A stretch of DNA of 64,000 bases from Nitrospira sp. UBA6493 (GTDB lineage Bacteria > Nitrospirota > Nitrospiria > Nitrospirales > Nitrospiraceae), in contig DJMJ01000024.1 in NCBI GenBank assembly GCA_002435325.1, forward strand, positions 141,711-205,710. The letters run 5' to 3'. The notes beneath the pieces were generated by a model. It saw only the letters and a program-made list of their open reading frames with translations, was not told where the DNA came from and searched no databases. Below, one piece after another: positions 26,326-35,248 of the stretch; position 1 is the stretch's first letter, and each line of letters starts with the position of its first letter. A program made the translations under genes and the position numbers.

Positions 26326-27195
26326 CTATTTCGATGAGGCCGACGCCGCCGTCAACGCCACGGCCACTTTTACCACATCCAACATTTCCGCCACGTCATG
26401 CACCCGGAGAATGCTCGCCCCTCGATCCACCGCCAAGGCCACAGCCGCAGCGGTTCCCCACATTCGTTCCTGCACAGGGCGATCCAGTATCTTCCCGAGA
26501 AACGCTTTGCGCGACAGCCCGACGAGAATCGGGCGGTTCAATACGTTGAATACCGACAACCGATTAAGTAATTCCACATTATGTTCCTGCAGCTTACCAA
26601 ATCCAATACCTGGATCAAGCACGATCTGGCTTTTGGAAATGCCTGCCTGTTCAGCGGCAATGAGACGTTCTTCAAAAAATGTGCACACCTCCGTCACCAC
26701 ATCCTCATACTGCGGCGCCTGCTGCATGGTTTCCGGCATCCCCTGCATATGCATCAACACCACGCCTGTCTCCATCCGTGTAACAACGGAGGCCATCTCC
26801 GAATCGAACCGCAACGCCGTCACATCGTTCACAATCGACGCACCCGCGTCGATCGCGGCCTGAGCAACCCGCGCCTTCATCGTATCGACTGAAATGGGAA
26901 TCGTAACCCGTTTGGCCAGACTTGCAACCAGAGGAATGATTCGCTTCAGCTCCTCCTCAACATCGACGGGAGAAGCACCGGGCCTCGTAGATTCCGCACC
27001 GACATCTAAAATATCCGCGCCCTGCTCGGCCAGACCCATCGCGTGGGCCAGGGCTTTTTCCGGATCAAGAAACTGCCCACCATCAGAAAACGAGTCCGGC
27101 GTCACATTGACGATCCCCATAATGAGAGGGCGCGCACCGATGTGAATGTGCCGTCCTCTCGCCAGCCACACATGGCCTTCCACGATGCTCTCCAA
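26326..27195 (-). CDS. folP: Dihydropteroate synthase
   Basis: A 289-aa TIM-barrel enzyme of folate synthesis that joins p-aminobenzoate to dihydropterin pyrophosphate. Motifs GIVNVTPDSFSDGG, DVGAESTRPGA and VDTMKARVA are clear, with the SRKAFLG loop near the end. The frame opens with TTG at 27195 or GTG at 27183; the exact start is uncertain. It lies between ftsH and glmM. The 178-bp ftsH-folP interval holds no gene or terminator I can support. Confidence 0.95.
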   Translation of the reverse strand: MESIVEGHVWLARGRHIHIGARPLIMGIVNVTPDSFSDGGQFLDPEKALAHAMGLAEQGADILDVGAESTRPGASPVDVEEELKRIIPLVASLAKRVTIPISVDTMKARVAQAAIDAGASIVNDVTALRFDSEMASVVTRMETGVVLMHMQGMPETMQQAPQYEDVVTEVCTFFEERLIAAEQAGISKSQIVLDPGIGFGKLQEHNVELLNRLSVFNVLNRPILVGLSRKAFLGKILDRPVQERMWGTAAAVALAVDRGASILRVHDVAEMLDVVKVAVALTAASASSK

Positions 27196-27373
27196 TCAAT
27201 TGTCCGGCGTATATCGATTTGGTTGAGTCTATCCTGAGTACCGCTACATCTTGTCAGACTCCCTGACACGGAAGAAGCCCCCAAGAAGTCTCCAACTTGA
27301 TACTGGATCACAAGATATAGTCGCCGCGCTTCAGGTGCCCACCGATGAAGCGCGGCAACAATTGATAGCGCAC

Positions 27374-29185
27374 TTAGGCAGGAACTGTCTGCGAAGTCGC
27401 TTGCAAGAGAATCTGGTCGATTTCCGGCGCATCGAGCACTTCTTTTTCAAGCAAGGCTTCGGCGAGCGCCTTGAGGCTTGTCATGTGTTCAGTCAACAGG
27501 CGTTTGGCGCGTTCATAGTTTTCCGTCACCAGCCGGCTGACCTCATGATCGATCTCCAACGCAACCTGGTCGCTGAAATCACGCTTCGTCGCGATTTCAC
27601 GTCCCAGGAAAATCTCTTCTTCCTTGCGGCCAAACGTCAGTGGACCCAACTTTTCACTCATGCCCCATTCACACACCATCTTGCGGGCCAAATCGGTGGC
27701 GCGCTCAAGATCGTTGCCGGCGCCGGTGGTGATATGATGCAGGACCAGCTCTTCCGCAACCCGTCCGCCCATCAGGATGGCCAGATTGTTATAGAGAAAG
27801 TCCTTGGAGTAATTGTGGCGGTCATCCGTCGGCAATTGCATCGTCACGCCCAAGGCGCGTCCGCGGGGAATAATCGTAACTTTATGAACCGGGTCCGTCC
27901 CTGGCAATAGCTTCGCCATCAGCGCATGACCGGCCTCGTGATAGGCCGTCGTTCTCTTCTCCTCATCGGTGAGCACCAGGCTCTTCCGCTCGGCGCCCAT
28001 CAAAACCTTATCCTTGGCCATTTCAAAGTCGATGACTTCGACTTCTTTCTTATTCAGACGGGCGGCCCACAAAGCCGCTTCATTCACCAGATTTTCCAAG
28101 TCGGCACCGGAAAATCCTGGCGTCCCTCGCGCAATTTTTTCCAGCTCGACATTCGACGCAACCGGCACTTTCTTCGTGTGCACCTTCAGAATCTCCGTGC
28201 GGCCCCTAAGGTCCGGTCGATTGACCACCACTTGTCGGTCGAACCGGCCAGGACGCAGCAACGCGGGATCCAGCACGTCAGGCCGGTTGGTCGCCGCAAT
28301 CAGGATGACACCTTCCGTTGTGTCGAAGCCGTCCATTTCGACCAGAAGCTGGTTCAGAGTCTGCTCACGCTCATCATGTCCGCCACCCAACCCGGCTCCG
28401 CGCAAACGTCCTACCGCGTCGATTTCGTCGATAAAGATGATGCAAGGTGCATGTTTCTTTCCCTGTTCGAAGAGGTCACGTACCCGTGATGCACCGACGC
28501 CCACAAACATTTCGACAAAGTCCGAGCCGCTGATGCTGAAGAAGGGAACACCCGCCTCTCCGGCGATGGCCTTGGCCAGCAAGGTCTTTCCTGTTCCGGG
28601 GGGGCCGACAATCAATACGCCTTTCGGAATCCGGCCGCCGAGTTTCTGGAACTTTCTGGGATCCTTCAGAAACTCGATGATCTCCAGCACTTCTTCCTTC
28701 GCCTCTTCAACCCCGGCGACGTCGGAAAACGTGACTTTTTTCCGTTCTTCCGTCAGCAAACGGGCGCGGCTCTTCCCGAACGACAGGGCCTTATTCCCTC
28801 CGACTTGCATCTGACGCATGAGGAAAAACCAGAGTCCGAGGAACAGAATGAATGGCCCCCACGTCACCAGGAACGTAATGTACCAGGGGCTTTCATCCAG
28901 CGGCTTCACCTCGATCTGCACATCCTTCTCGCGCAGGACTTTGACAAGATCGGGATAATCAGGCGAGAATGTCCGGATTCTCGTCTTATCCTTCAGCACC
29001 GCGCTGATATGGCTCCCCTTGATAATGGCCCGCTCCACGTCGCCTTTATCAATCTTGGCCATGAAATCGCTGAATATCACATCTTCTTCAGGGGCATGCG
29101 TCGGGACACTGAACAGGTTGAACAGCAAAATCATGAACAACCCGACGACCACCCAAAAGAGCAGGTTCTTCACCCTGGAATTCAT
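27374..29185 (-). CDS. ftsH: ATP-dependent zinc metalloprotease FtsH
   Basis: A 603-aa membrane AAA+ protease that degrades misfolded membrane proteins and some regulators. Two transmembrane segments (about 7-26 and 103-123) flank a periplasmic domain. Walker A GPPGTGKT is at 194-201, Walker B IIFIDEIDA near 249-257, and the zinc site HEAGH at 416-420. SD AAGGAG precedes ATG 29185. A TTGTCA-18-TAACAT promoter-like pair lies upstream (29246-29275). Confidence 0.97.
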   Translation of the reverse strand: MNSRVKNLLFWVVVGLFMILLFNLFSVPTHAPEEDVIFSDFMAKIDKGDVERAIIKGSHISAVLKDKTRIRTFSPDYPDLVKVLREKDVQIEVKPLDESPWYITFLVTWGPFILFLGLWFFLMRQMQVGGNKALSFGKSRARLLTEERKKVTFSDVAGVEEAKEEVLEIIEFLKDPRKFQKLGGRIPKGVLIVGPPGTGKTLLAKAIAGEAGVPFFSISGSDFVEMFVGVGASRVRDLFEQGKKHAPCIIFIDEIDAVGRLRGAGLGGGHDEREQTLNQLLVEMDGFDTTEGVILIAATNRPDVLDPALLRPGRFDRQVVVNRPDLRGRTEILKVHTKKVPVASNVELEKIARGTPGFSGADLENLVNEAALWAARLNKKEVEVIDFEMAKDKVLMGAERKSLVLTDEEKRTTAYHEAGHALMAKLLPGTDPVHKVTIIPRGRALGVTMQLPTDDRHNYSKDFLYNNLAILMGGRVAEELVLHHITTGAGNDLERATDLARKMVCEWGMSEKLGPLTFGRKEEEIFLGREIATKRDFSDQVALEIDHEVSRLVTENYERAKRLLTEHMTSLKALAEALLEKEVLDAPEIDQILLQATSQTVPA

Positions 29186-29245
29186 CCAGATCTCCTTGTG
29201 GGAACGTTAAAAACGAGCGCAACTCACAGTCTTACTTGTGAGGTG

Positions 29246-29275
29246 ATGTTAACATAGGCCTGTCAAAACTGACAA
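29246..29275 (-). promoter_or_regulatory. Possible sigma-70-like promoter for ftsH
   Basis: On the minus strand TTGTCA and TAACAT are separated by 18 nt in the AT-rich interval between hpt and ftsH, giving an internal start within the long operon. Match quality is moderate. Confidence 0.4.
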
Positions 29276-29290
29276 TATCGAGAGAAAAGC

Positions 29291-29830
29291 CTACGACTCT
29301 TCGTCCACCAGATCGAGTACGGCGAGATAGGGCAGATTCCGGTACTTCTGCTGGTAGTCCAACCCGTACCCGACCACATATTGATTGGGAATTTTGAACC
29401 CTTCGTAGTCGATCTGCACCTCGACCTCCCTGCGTTCCGGCTTGCTCAGGAGCGTACAGACCTTAATCGACCGCGGCTTCTTCTTGGATAGGGTTTTCAT
29501 AAGATACTGGACGGTCAGGCCGGAGTCGACAATATCCTCAACTAATAGCACATCCTTCCCTTTGATCTCCTCGGTCAACTCGGTGATGAGCTTCACCTTC
29601 CCCGATGTCTTCGCCTTCGATCCATAACTAGTGACAATGATAAAATCCACCCTGATTGGAATGCGGATCGCCCGGGCTAAATCGGCATAAAAGGCGTAGG
29701 CCCCCTTGAGCACTCCCACAAGGACCAGATCCTTCCCTGCATAGTCGGCGCTGATCTGTTTCCCCAATTCACGAATACGGGCACGCATTTGTTCCTGAGT
29801 CACAACCGGGCGGCCAAACACACGTTCCAT
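29291..29830 (-). CDS. hpt: Hypoxanthine phosphoribosyltransferase
   Basis: A 179-aa purine salvage enzyme forming IMP/GMP from PRPP. The PRPP-binding motif VLLVEDIVDSGLT, the flexible loop region SYGSKAKTSG and the C-terminal VVGYGLDYQ are all present. It starts 1 nt after tilS, as in many bacteria where tilS, hpt and ftsH are adjacent. Confidence 0.96.
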   Translation of the reverse strand: MERVFGRPVVTQEQMRARIRELGKQISADYAGKDLVLVGVLKGAYAFYADLARAIRIPIRVDFIIVTSYGSKAKTSGKVKLITELTEEIKGKDVLLVEDIVDSGLTVQYLMKTLSKKKPRSIKVCTLLSKPERREVEVQIDYEGFKIPNQYVVGYGLDYQQKYRNLPYLAVLDLVDEES

Positions 29831-29831
29831 C

Positions 29832-31316
29832 CTACAGCACTCCTTCTTTCAGCACCGACTCACCGATTCCAATGCTAATGACAAAACATTGCCGCGTCGA
29901 GGGTCCCGCCCTAAACCGTTCATCCTGCCGATAACCCAACACGCCAACAATCCCCGACTGTGATACAAGGAGGGGAATCAGGCCCCGCTTCGCCTTCGGC
30001 ACTTTTAGATCGACGAAAAAATCCTGCACCTTCTTCGAACGGCCCTTCATTCCAGCCGGCATGAATCGATCCCCCTGCTGCCACGCGCGAAGGATCAATG
30101 GGCCAGCCACACGATCGGCATCCACCACCATTGACCAGCCCAGCGACTGTGGAAGCCGACTCACATGCTCCAACGACATCCTTTGTACCCGAATTTGCTG
30201 TCCTGTGCCAGCCCATTGAGTTTGCGCAGGAACGGCCAGGGAGATTTCACCCGCAACATCTGCCTCCTCCGCCTGCTTGGGCTCACTAGAACGCGGAGTC
30301 AGGCGCAGGTATTTTTCGGATACAGTCACCACGACCGATTTCAACAATCGCGCGGCGGCTGATGGCTTGTTGGCAAATATCCCCCTCACCGCCTCAACCG
30401 CCACAGCGCTGGGGGCCCGATGAAAGGGATGGCACCGGCGCAAGATTTCCCGTACCAGCCTCCGCTGGATAGCCAAGGGCAGCGCCTGCAGCAGCCCACG
30501 TTCAACCAAATAGCCGCCCTGCCCGTCTTCTTGAAGCATGGACGGCGTCAACCCGACGACCTGTTCCTCAAGATATCGCTCGTCCTCACGGCAGAGATCG
30601 GCCATCCGACAGAGGGCACCGACCGCCGAAGGCGCAATCCGATTCATCGCCGGAATCAATTCATGACGGATCCGATTCCGGGTATAGATCGGCTTGGCAT
30701 TACTGGAATCCTGTCGATACGGCTGCTCAATCCGGACGAGATAGTCCACAATGCTCTGCCGCCGCACATCGTATAAGGGGCGCACAATCAAGCCCTCTCG
30801 CACAGCCGGCATCCCCGCCAATCCCGCGAGACCTGCCCCCCGCAATAGCCACAACAACACCGTCTCCGCCTGATCGTCAGCCGTATGGCCCAGCACGATA
30901 CGATCCGCCCCGCACTCCTTGGCCAGCGCCGTCATGGCCTGGTAGCGACGTGTCCGCGCCTCCGCTTGCAGTGAATGCCGCCGGGCCTTGATCCGAACGT
31001 CCAACGCCTGGCAATGTAGTGGAACCTCAAGCCGCTCGCACAAGGAGACCACAAAGGCCTGATCCTCTTCCGACTCCTTTCCCCGAAGCCCGTAATTGAA
31101 ATGGACCGCTGTCAGTCGTAACCGCCACTGTGGCGCAAGCTGATGAAGGAGCATCAACAGGGCCACCGAATCCGGCCCCCCCGACACCGCCACAAGAAGA
31201 TGGTGGCCCGGTTCAAACAGTTGGCGAGATCGGACCGTCTTCACCAATTTATGGAGAAGCGGCGGCCATGGAGTCCGAGCCGCCCGTTGTTCGATTGTCG
31301 CCATCGCCGTCATCAT
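29832..31316 (-). CDS. tilS: tRNA(Ile)-lysidine synthase
   Basis: A 494-aa ATP-dependent enzyme that converts C34 of the CAU-anticodon tRNA-Ile to lysidine. The PP-loop SGGPDS is at 45-50, followed by HFNYGLRG, the LGHTADDQAET motif and GLAGMPAVR. The C-terminal TilS substrate-binding region is in the segment with LRAWQQGDRFMPAGMKG. It overlaps ribF by 4 nt (ATGA). Confidence 0.95.
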   Translation of the reverse strand: MMTAMATIEQRAARTPWPPLLHKLVKTVRSRQLFEPGHHLLVAVSGGPDSVALLMLLHQLAPQWRLRLTAVHFNYGLRGKESEEDQAFVVSLCERLEVPLHCQALDVRIKARRHSLQAEARTRRYQAMTALAKECGADRIVLGHTADDQAETVLLWLLRGAGLAGLAGMPAVREGLIVRPLYDVRRQSIVDYLVRIEQPYRQDSSNAKPIYTRNRIRHELIPAMNRIAPSAVGALCRMADLCREDERYLEEQVVGLTPSMLQEDGQGGYLVERGLLQALPLAIQRRLVREILRRCHPFHRAPSAVAVEAVRGIFANKPSAAARLLKSVVVTVSEKYLRLTPRSSEPKQAEEADVAGEISLAVPAQTQWAGTGQQIRVQRMSLEHVSRLPQSLGWSMVVDADRVAGPLILRAWQQGDRFMPAGMKGRSKKVQDFFVDLKVPKAKRGLIPLLVSQSGIVGVLGYRQDERFRAGPSTRQCFVISIGIGESVLKEGVL

Positions 31317-32290
31317 TCTGCCTGTTCGACGTTACGTTGCGCCTGCAAGATCGCTTTGGCCCGTTCAACATCGATCGCAATCTGCCGGCTTAACTCATCC
31401 CCGCTCGCAAACTGGATGTCCCCGCGCAATCGCTGGAGAAACTGCACATTGATGCGTTCTCCATAAAGATCCTGCCGCTCATCAAGCAGATACACCTCGA
31501 GCAACCGCTCTCCGGCATCGAAGGTGGGCCTGGTCCCAATGTAGGCCACCGAGTCGAACGAGCGCCGATTCCAGACCGTCATCGTCGCGTAGACCCCGTC
31601 CGGAGGAATCACTCGCTCGTCTGGCAGCCGAAGATTTGCCGTCGGCCACCCCAATTCTTGCCCCCGCTGCACTCCCGACATGACGATGCCGGCCACCGCA
31701 TATTGCCGTCCCAATAAGCGCGCCGCCAGATCGACCTGGCCATCTTGCACAAGTTTCCGCACGCGCGTGGAACTCACGACCGCTCCATCGGCGACCACCG
31801 GCTCAACCGGATCGACGGCAAACCCGAATCGCTGACCGAATGCCACTAAGTCTGCGACCTTGCCTGACCGGCCCTTCCCGAAAGCAAAATGCTGTCCCAC
31901 GAAAATCTGCCTGATCCCAAGCCCTTGACTCAATACCTGCCTAGCAAACGACTCGGCAGAAAGGCTGGCAAAGGCATGACTGAACTCCAGCAACACGACT
32001 TCGTCGATCCCCGCCTCTTCAAAGTGCTTGAGTTTTTCTTCCGGACTCGTCAGAAACTTTAAATCCACATGCGGAGCAAGAATCTTGACCGGATGCGGGT
32101 CGAAGGTAAGCGCCAGAGCCGTACCGTTCATCCGGCGAGCCGTCTCCACCACCGTGCCGAGCAATCGCCGGTGGCCGAGATGGTGCCCGTCAAAATTACC
32201 GATGGTGGCGACCGGGTAGGGCCGCGCCACGCCGTCAGAATATCCGCGCGTCACCTTCATCGCCGTCTCAATGAAGCTGCCGGACGGCAT
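31313..32290 (-). CDS. ribF: Bifunctional riboflavin kinase/FAD synthetase
   Basis: A 325-aa enzyme making FMN and FAD from riboflavin. The N-terminal adenylyltransferase has GNFDGHHLGHRRLL and FVGQHFAFGKGRSG; the C-terminal kinase has GVQRGQELGWPTANL and DGVYAT. Two starts are possible: ATG 32290, which overlaps hemB by 23 nt, or ATG 32260, 8 nt after the hemB stop; the latter gives a more usual N-terminus. It lies between hemB and tilS. Confidence 0.95.
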   Translation of the reverse strand: MPSGSFIETAMKVTRGYSDGVARPYPVATIGNFDGHHLGHRRLLGTVVETARRMNGTALALTFDPHPVKILAPHVDLKFLTSPEEKLKHFEEAGIDEVVLLEFSHAFASLSAESFARQVLSQGLGIRQIFVGQHFAFGKGRSGKVADLVAFGQRFGFAVDPVEPVVADGAVVSSTRVRKLVQDGQVDLAARLLGRQYAVAGIVMSGVQRGQELGWPTANLRLPDERVIPPDGVYATMTVWNRRSFDSVAYIGTRPTFDAGERLLEVYLLDERQDLYGERINVQFLQRLRGDIQFASGDELSRQIAIDVERAKAILQAQRNVEQAE

Positions 32291-33239
32291 CCTTGGCGAA
32301 ATAGGTGAGGATCAAATCGGCGCCGGCGCGCTTGATCGCCAGCAGCGATTCCATCATAGCCCGGGTGTCGTCGAGCCAGCCTGCGCGGCTGGCCGCTTTG
32401 ATCATGCTGTACTCGCCGCTGACTTGATAGGCCGCGATGGGCAGCAGAGTTCTGGTACGAGCCTTGGCGATAATATCGAGGTAGGGCATGGCCGGTTTCA
32501 CCATGACAATGTCCGCCCCCTCTTCGACATCCAGATCGATCTCCCGCAGCGCTTCCCGCCCGTTGGCCGGATCCATCTGATAGGACTGTCGATCGCCGAA
32601 TTGCGGGCTGGAATATGCGGCATCGCGAAAGGGCGCATAAAAACAGGAGGAGAATTTGGCCGCATAGGCCATGATGGGGAGTTCGGAAAACCCGGCCAGA
32701 TCCAGCTCCGCCCGGATAGCCGCCACCCGCCCATCCATCATATCGGACGGGGCCACCATATCGGCCCCGGCCTCCGCATGGGTTCTGGCCATCGTCCGCA
32801 AACAGTCCAGCGTTTCATCATTCAGAATCTTGCCGTCCTTCACGATCCCGCAATGGCCGTGGTCGGTGTATTCATCGATGCAGACATCGGTAATCACCGC
32901 CAGGCCGGGGACATGATCCTTCACCGCCTTGATCGCCCGCTGCACAATGCCATGAGGATCATATCCGGAAGTCCCCCGCTCATCCTTTTTGTCGGGAATC
33001 CCGAACAAAATGATCGCGGGGATTCCCAGCGCCTTGATCTCAGCGGCCTCCTTGGTCAGCAGATCGATCGAAAGCCGGAACTGGCCAGGCATCGAGGCGA
33101 TTTCCTCGCGGCGGTCACGGCCCTCCACGACAAAGAGAGGATAGATGAAATCGGCCGGGGACAGCGCCGTCTCCCGCACCATTCGCCGAAACACTTCGTG
33201 CTGCCGCAGACGCCTGAGCCGCTGAATCGGAAACGCCAT
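32268..33239 (-). CDS. hemB: Porphobilinogen synthase (delta-aminolevulinic acid dehydratase)
   Basis: A 323-aa enzyme that condenses two 5-aminolevulinate molecules. The Schiff-base lysines are in YAAKFSSCFY and MVKPAMPY. The metal site reads C120-x-D122...C130 in DVCIDEYTDHGHCG, so one of the three usual zinc cysteines is replaced by Asp. This suggests a mixed or magnesium-type active site. It follows the CBS gene by a few nucleotides and lies in the hem operon. Confidence 0.97.
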   Translation of the reverse strand: MAFPIQRLRRLRQHEVFRRMVRETALSPADFIYPLFVVEGRDRREEIASMPGQFRLSIDLLTKEAAEIKALGIPAIILFGIPDKKDERGTSGYDPHGIVQRAIKAVKDHVPGLAVITDVCIDEYTDHGHCGIVKDGKILNDETLDCLRTMARTHAEAGADMVAPSDMMDGRVAAIRAELDLAGFSELPIMAYAAKFSSCFYAPFRDAAYSSPQFGDRQSYQMDPANGREALREIDLDVEEGADIVMVKPAMPYLDIIAKARTRTLLPIAAYQVSGEYSMIKAASRAGWLDDTRAMMESLLAIKRAGADLILTYFAKDAVRQLH

Positions 33240-33245
33240 GGGATC

Positions 33246-33638
33246 CTACTTTCTCGGAAGATTCGTCAAGAACACGACGAGGTCGCGCACGGAAATGACC
33301 CCGACCAATTTCCCATCACGCGTCACGCCCAAATGGCGCACATGGGCCTGCGCCATGAGATCGTTGGCATCCAGCAGCGTCTTGTTCTCTTCGATCGTCA
33401 TAATGGGCGCCGACATAATCTGTTCGACCGTCGTCTTCGTGGCGTCAGATCCCGAGGCCACCACCCGGCGCATCATATCGGTATCGGTCAGGATGCCGAT
33501 AATTTCTTTGTCGTTCGTGATGAACAGACTCCCGATCCCATGATCGCGCATAATCCGCGCCGCCGTTTGGGCATCCGTATCACGAGCCACAGTCACAAAC
33601 TTTTCTCGAGGAATCATGAACGATTTCACCGGAACCAT
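33246..33638 (-). CDS. Two-CBS-domain protein inside the hem operon
   Basis: A 130-aa protein consisting of a tandem CBS pair. Each repeat ends in the usual strand pattern: IGSLFITNDKEIIGILTDTDMMR and VRHLGVTRDGKLVGVISVRDLV. Free-standing CBS pairs bind adenine nucleotides and act as sensors, but the partner is unknown. It sits between cobA/hemD and hemB, so it may link heme or siroheme flow to energy state; that is inference. A paralogue is at 55887. Confidence 0.88.
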   Translation of the reverse strand: MVPVKSFMIPREKFVTVARDTDAQTAARIMRDHGIGSLFITNDKEIIGILTDTDMMRRVVASGSDATKTTVEQIMSAPIMTIEENKTLLDANDLMAQAHVRHLGVTRDGKLVGVISVRDLVVFLTNLPRK

Positions 33639-33681
33639 GCTGTGCTCCTCCCTTTACAATTCACCCATCACCGACTTCGCA

Positions 33682-35247
33682 TTATGAACGCCCCGTCGCC
33701 GTGGCGACCCGGACGCCGCCTCCAAAATACTGGGCCATCGCCGCAACCAATGCCGGCATCGTATTCTCTTCCGGCATGATCGCCACCCTCAGTCCCGACT
33801 CGCGCGCCGTCTGCGCGGTTATCGGACCGATGCAGGCCACCGCCACCGATTGTAACAGGAGGCGGGCCTGGGCTTCACCCCCCAACAGCTCCATACAATT
33901 GCGCACCGTCGACGAACTCGTAAACGTAATGGCATCGATCTGCCGGTCTTCCAACTGCCGCCGCCAGCCTTCCACGGCATCCCGGGGCATCTCGGTTCGA
34001 TAGACCGGAACGACATCCACCGTGGCCCCGCGGGCACGCAATTCATCGGGCAGCAGCTCCCGGGCGACTTCCGCGCGTGGGATGAGCATGCGACAGCGCG
34101 CCAGATCGGTTCCAGCCAATGCGGCCAACAGGCCCTCCGCTTGAAACTCGGCCGGCACCACATCTGCGGTGATCCCATATTTCGCCAGTTCCTCTGCCGT
34201 GCGCGGACCGATGCAACAGATCCGGCGGCCGGCAAAACTGCGCGCATCACGCCCTTTCGCCCAACACCGCTTCATAAAGCGCACGACGCCGTTCACGCTC
34301 GTCAAGATGACCCATTCATACGTCTCCAGGCGGTCGATCGCCTGATCGACCGGTGTCCAGTCTTTGGGATTGACGATCTGAATGGTCGGCGCTTCCACCG
34401 TCTCCGCCCCCTGGGCCGCGAGGAGATTCGCCAGCTCCGCAGCCTGCTCTTTCGCCCGCGTCATCAGCACGCGCTTCCCAAAAAGCGGACGGCGTTCAAA
34501 CCAGTTCAACTGCTCGCGCAGCCGCACGACTTCTCCGACCACGATCACCGTCGGCGGTTCCAGATGCGCCCGGGCGGCCTTCTCGGCGATATCCGACAAG
34601 GTCCCCACCACCGTGATCTGCGCCGGCCTGGTTCCCCAGCGAATGAGCGCCACCGGCGTTGTGGCAGGTCGCCCTTCCGTCATCAGGTTTGCCACGATCG
34701 AAGGAAGATTCTTCATCCCCATCAGGAAAACGAGCGTGCCATGACTGCTGGCCAGCTTCGGCCACTCAATCGCCGAGCGTTTCTTGTCCGGATCTTCGTG
34801 ACCCGTAACAAAGGTCACCGTGGACGCCATCGTCCGATGGGTCACTGGAATGCCGGCATAGGCAGGAGCCGCCACGGCGGCCGTCACACCCGGCACCACT
34901 TCAAATTCCACCCCGGCCGCCGCGAGCGCTTCGGCCTCTTCTCCGCCTCTGCCAAACACGAAAGGATCGCCGCCCTTCAGCCGTACCACGATGCGGCCCT
35001 GCTGCGCCGCCTCAACCAGCCGGCGATTGATCGCATCCTGCGCCTGATACTGTCCTGTTCCCCGACGCCCCACATACACACGTTCCGCCTGAACCGGAGC
35101 ATGAGAGAGCAAGGCAGGATTCGCGAGATAATCGTACACCACGAGATCGGCCAGCTCGAGACATTCCTTCCCGCGCACGGTCAGCAGCTTCGGGTCACCA
35201 GGCCCTGCCCCGACCAAATACACGATGCCCTGCCGTGTCTTCTTCAC
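33682..35247 (-). CDS. cobA/hemD: Fused uroporphyrinogen-III C-methyltransferase/uroporphyrinogen-III synthase
   Basis: A 521-aa fusion. The N-terminal SUMT domain (about 1-245) has VGAGPGDPKLLTVRG, LKGGDPFVFGRGGEE and PGVTAAVAAPAYAGIP; the C-terminal HemD domain (about 265-510) has RVLMTRAKEQA and ITFTSSSTVRN. Together it cyclises hydroxymethylbilane and methylates the product to precorrin-2, feeding siroheme or corrinoids. The start is GTG at 35247, 1 nt after the hemC stop with GGAG 9 nt upstream; the open frame further upstream is antisense-like within hemC. Confidence 0.94.
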   Translation of the reverse strand: MKKTRQGIVYLVGAGPGDPKLLTVRGKECLELADLVVYDYLANPALLSHAPVQAERVYVGRRGTGQYQAQDAINRRLVEAAQQGRIVVRLKGGDPFVFGRGGEEAEALAAAGVEFEVVPGVTAAVAAPAYAGIPVTHRTMASTVTFVTGHEDPDKKRSAIEWPKLASSHGTLVFLMGMKNLPSIVANLMTEGRPATTPVALIRWGTRPAQITVVGTLSDIAEKAARAHLEPPTVIVVGEVVRLREQLNWFERRPLFGKRVLMTRAKEQAAELANLLAAQGAETVEAPTIQIVNPKDWTPVDQAIDRLETYEWVILTSVNGVVRFMKRCWAKGRDARSFAGRRICCIGPRTAEELAKYGITADVVPAEFQAEGLLAALAGTDLARCRMLIPRAEVARELLPDELRARGATVDVVPVYRTEMPRDAVEGWRRQLEDRQIDAITFTSSSTVRNCMELLGGEAQARLLLQSVAVACIGPITAQTARESGLRVAIMPEENTMPALVAAMAQYFGGGVRVATATGRS

Positions 35248-35248
35248 C

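Noticed and set aside
32271..33779. A 502-codon open frame opposite hemB and the CBS gene
   Set aside because: It is the complement of well-supported genes, has no family motif, and its His/Arg-rich composition is typical of antisense frames in GC-rich DNA.
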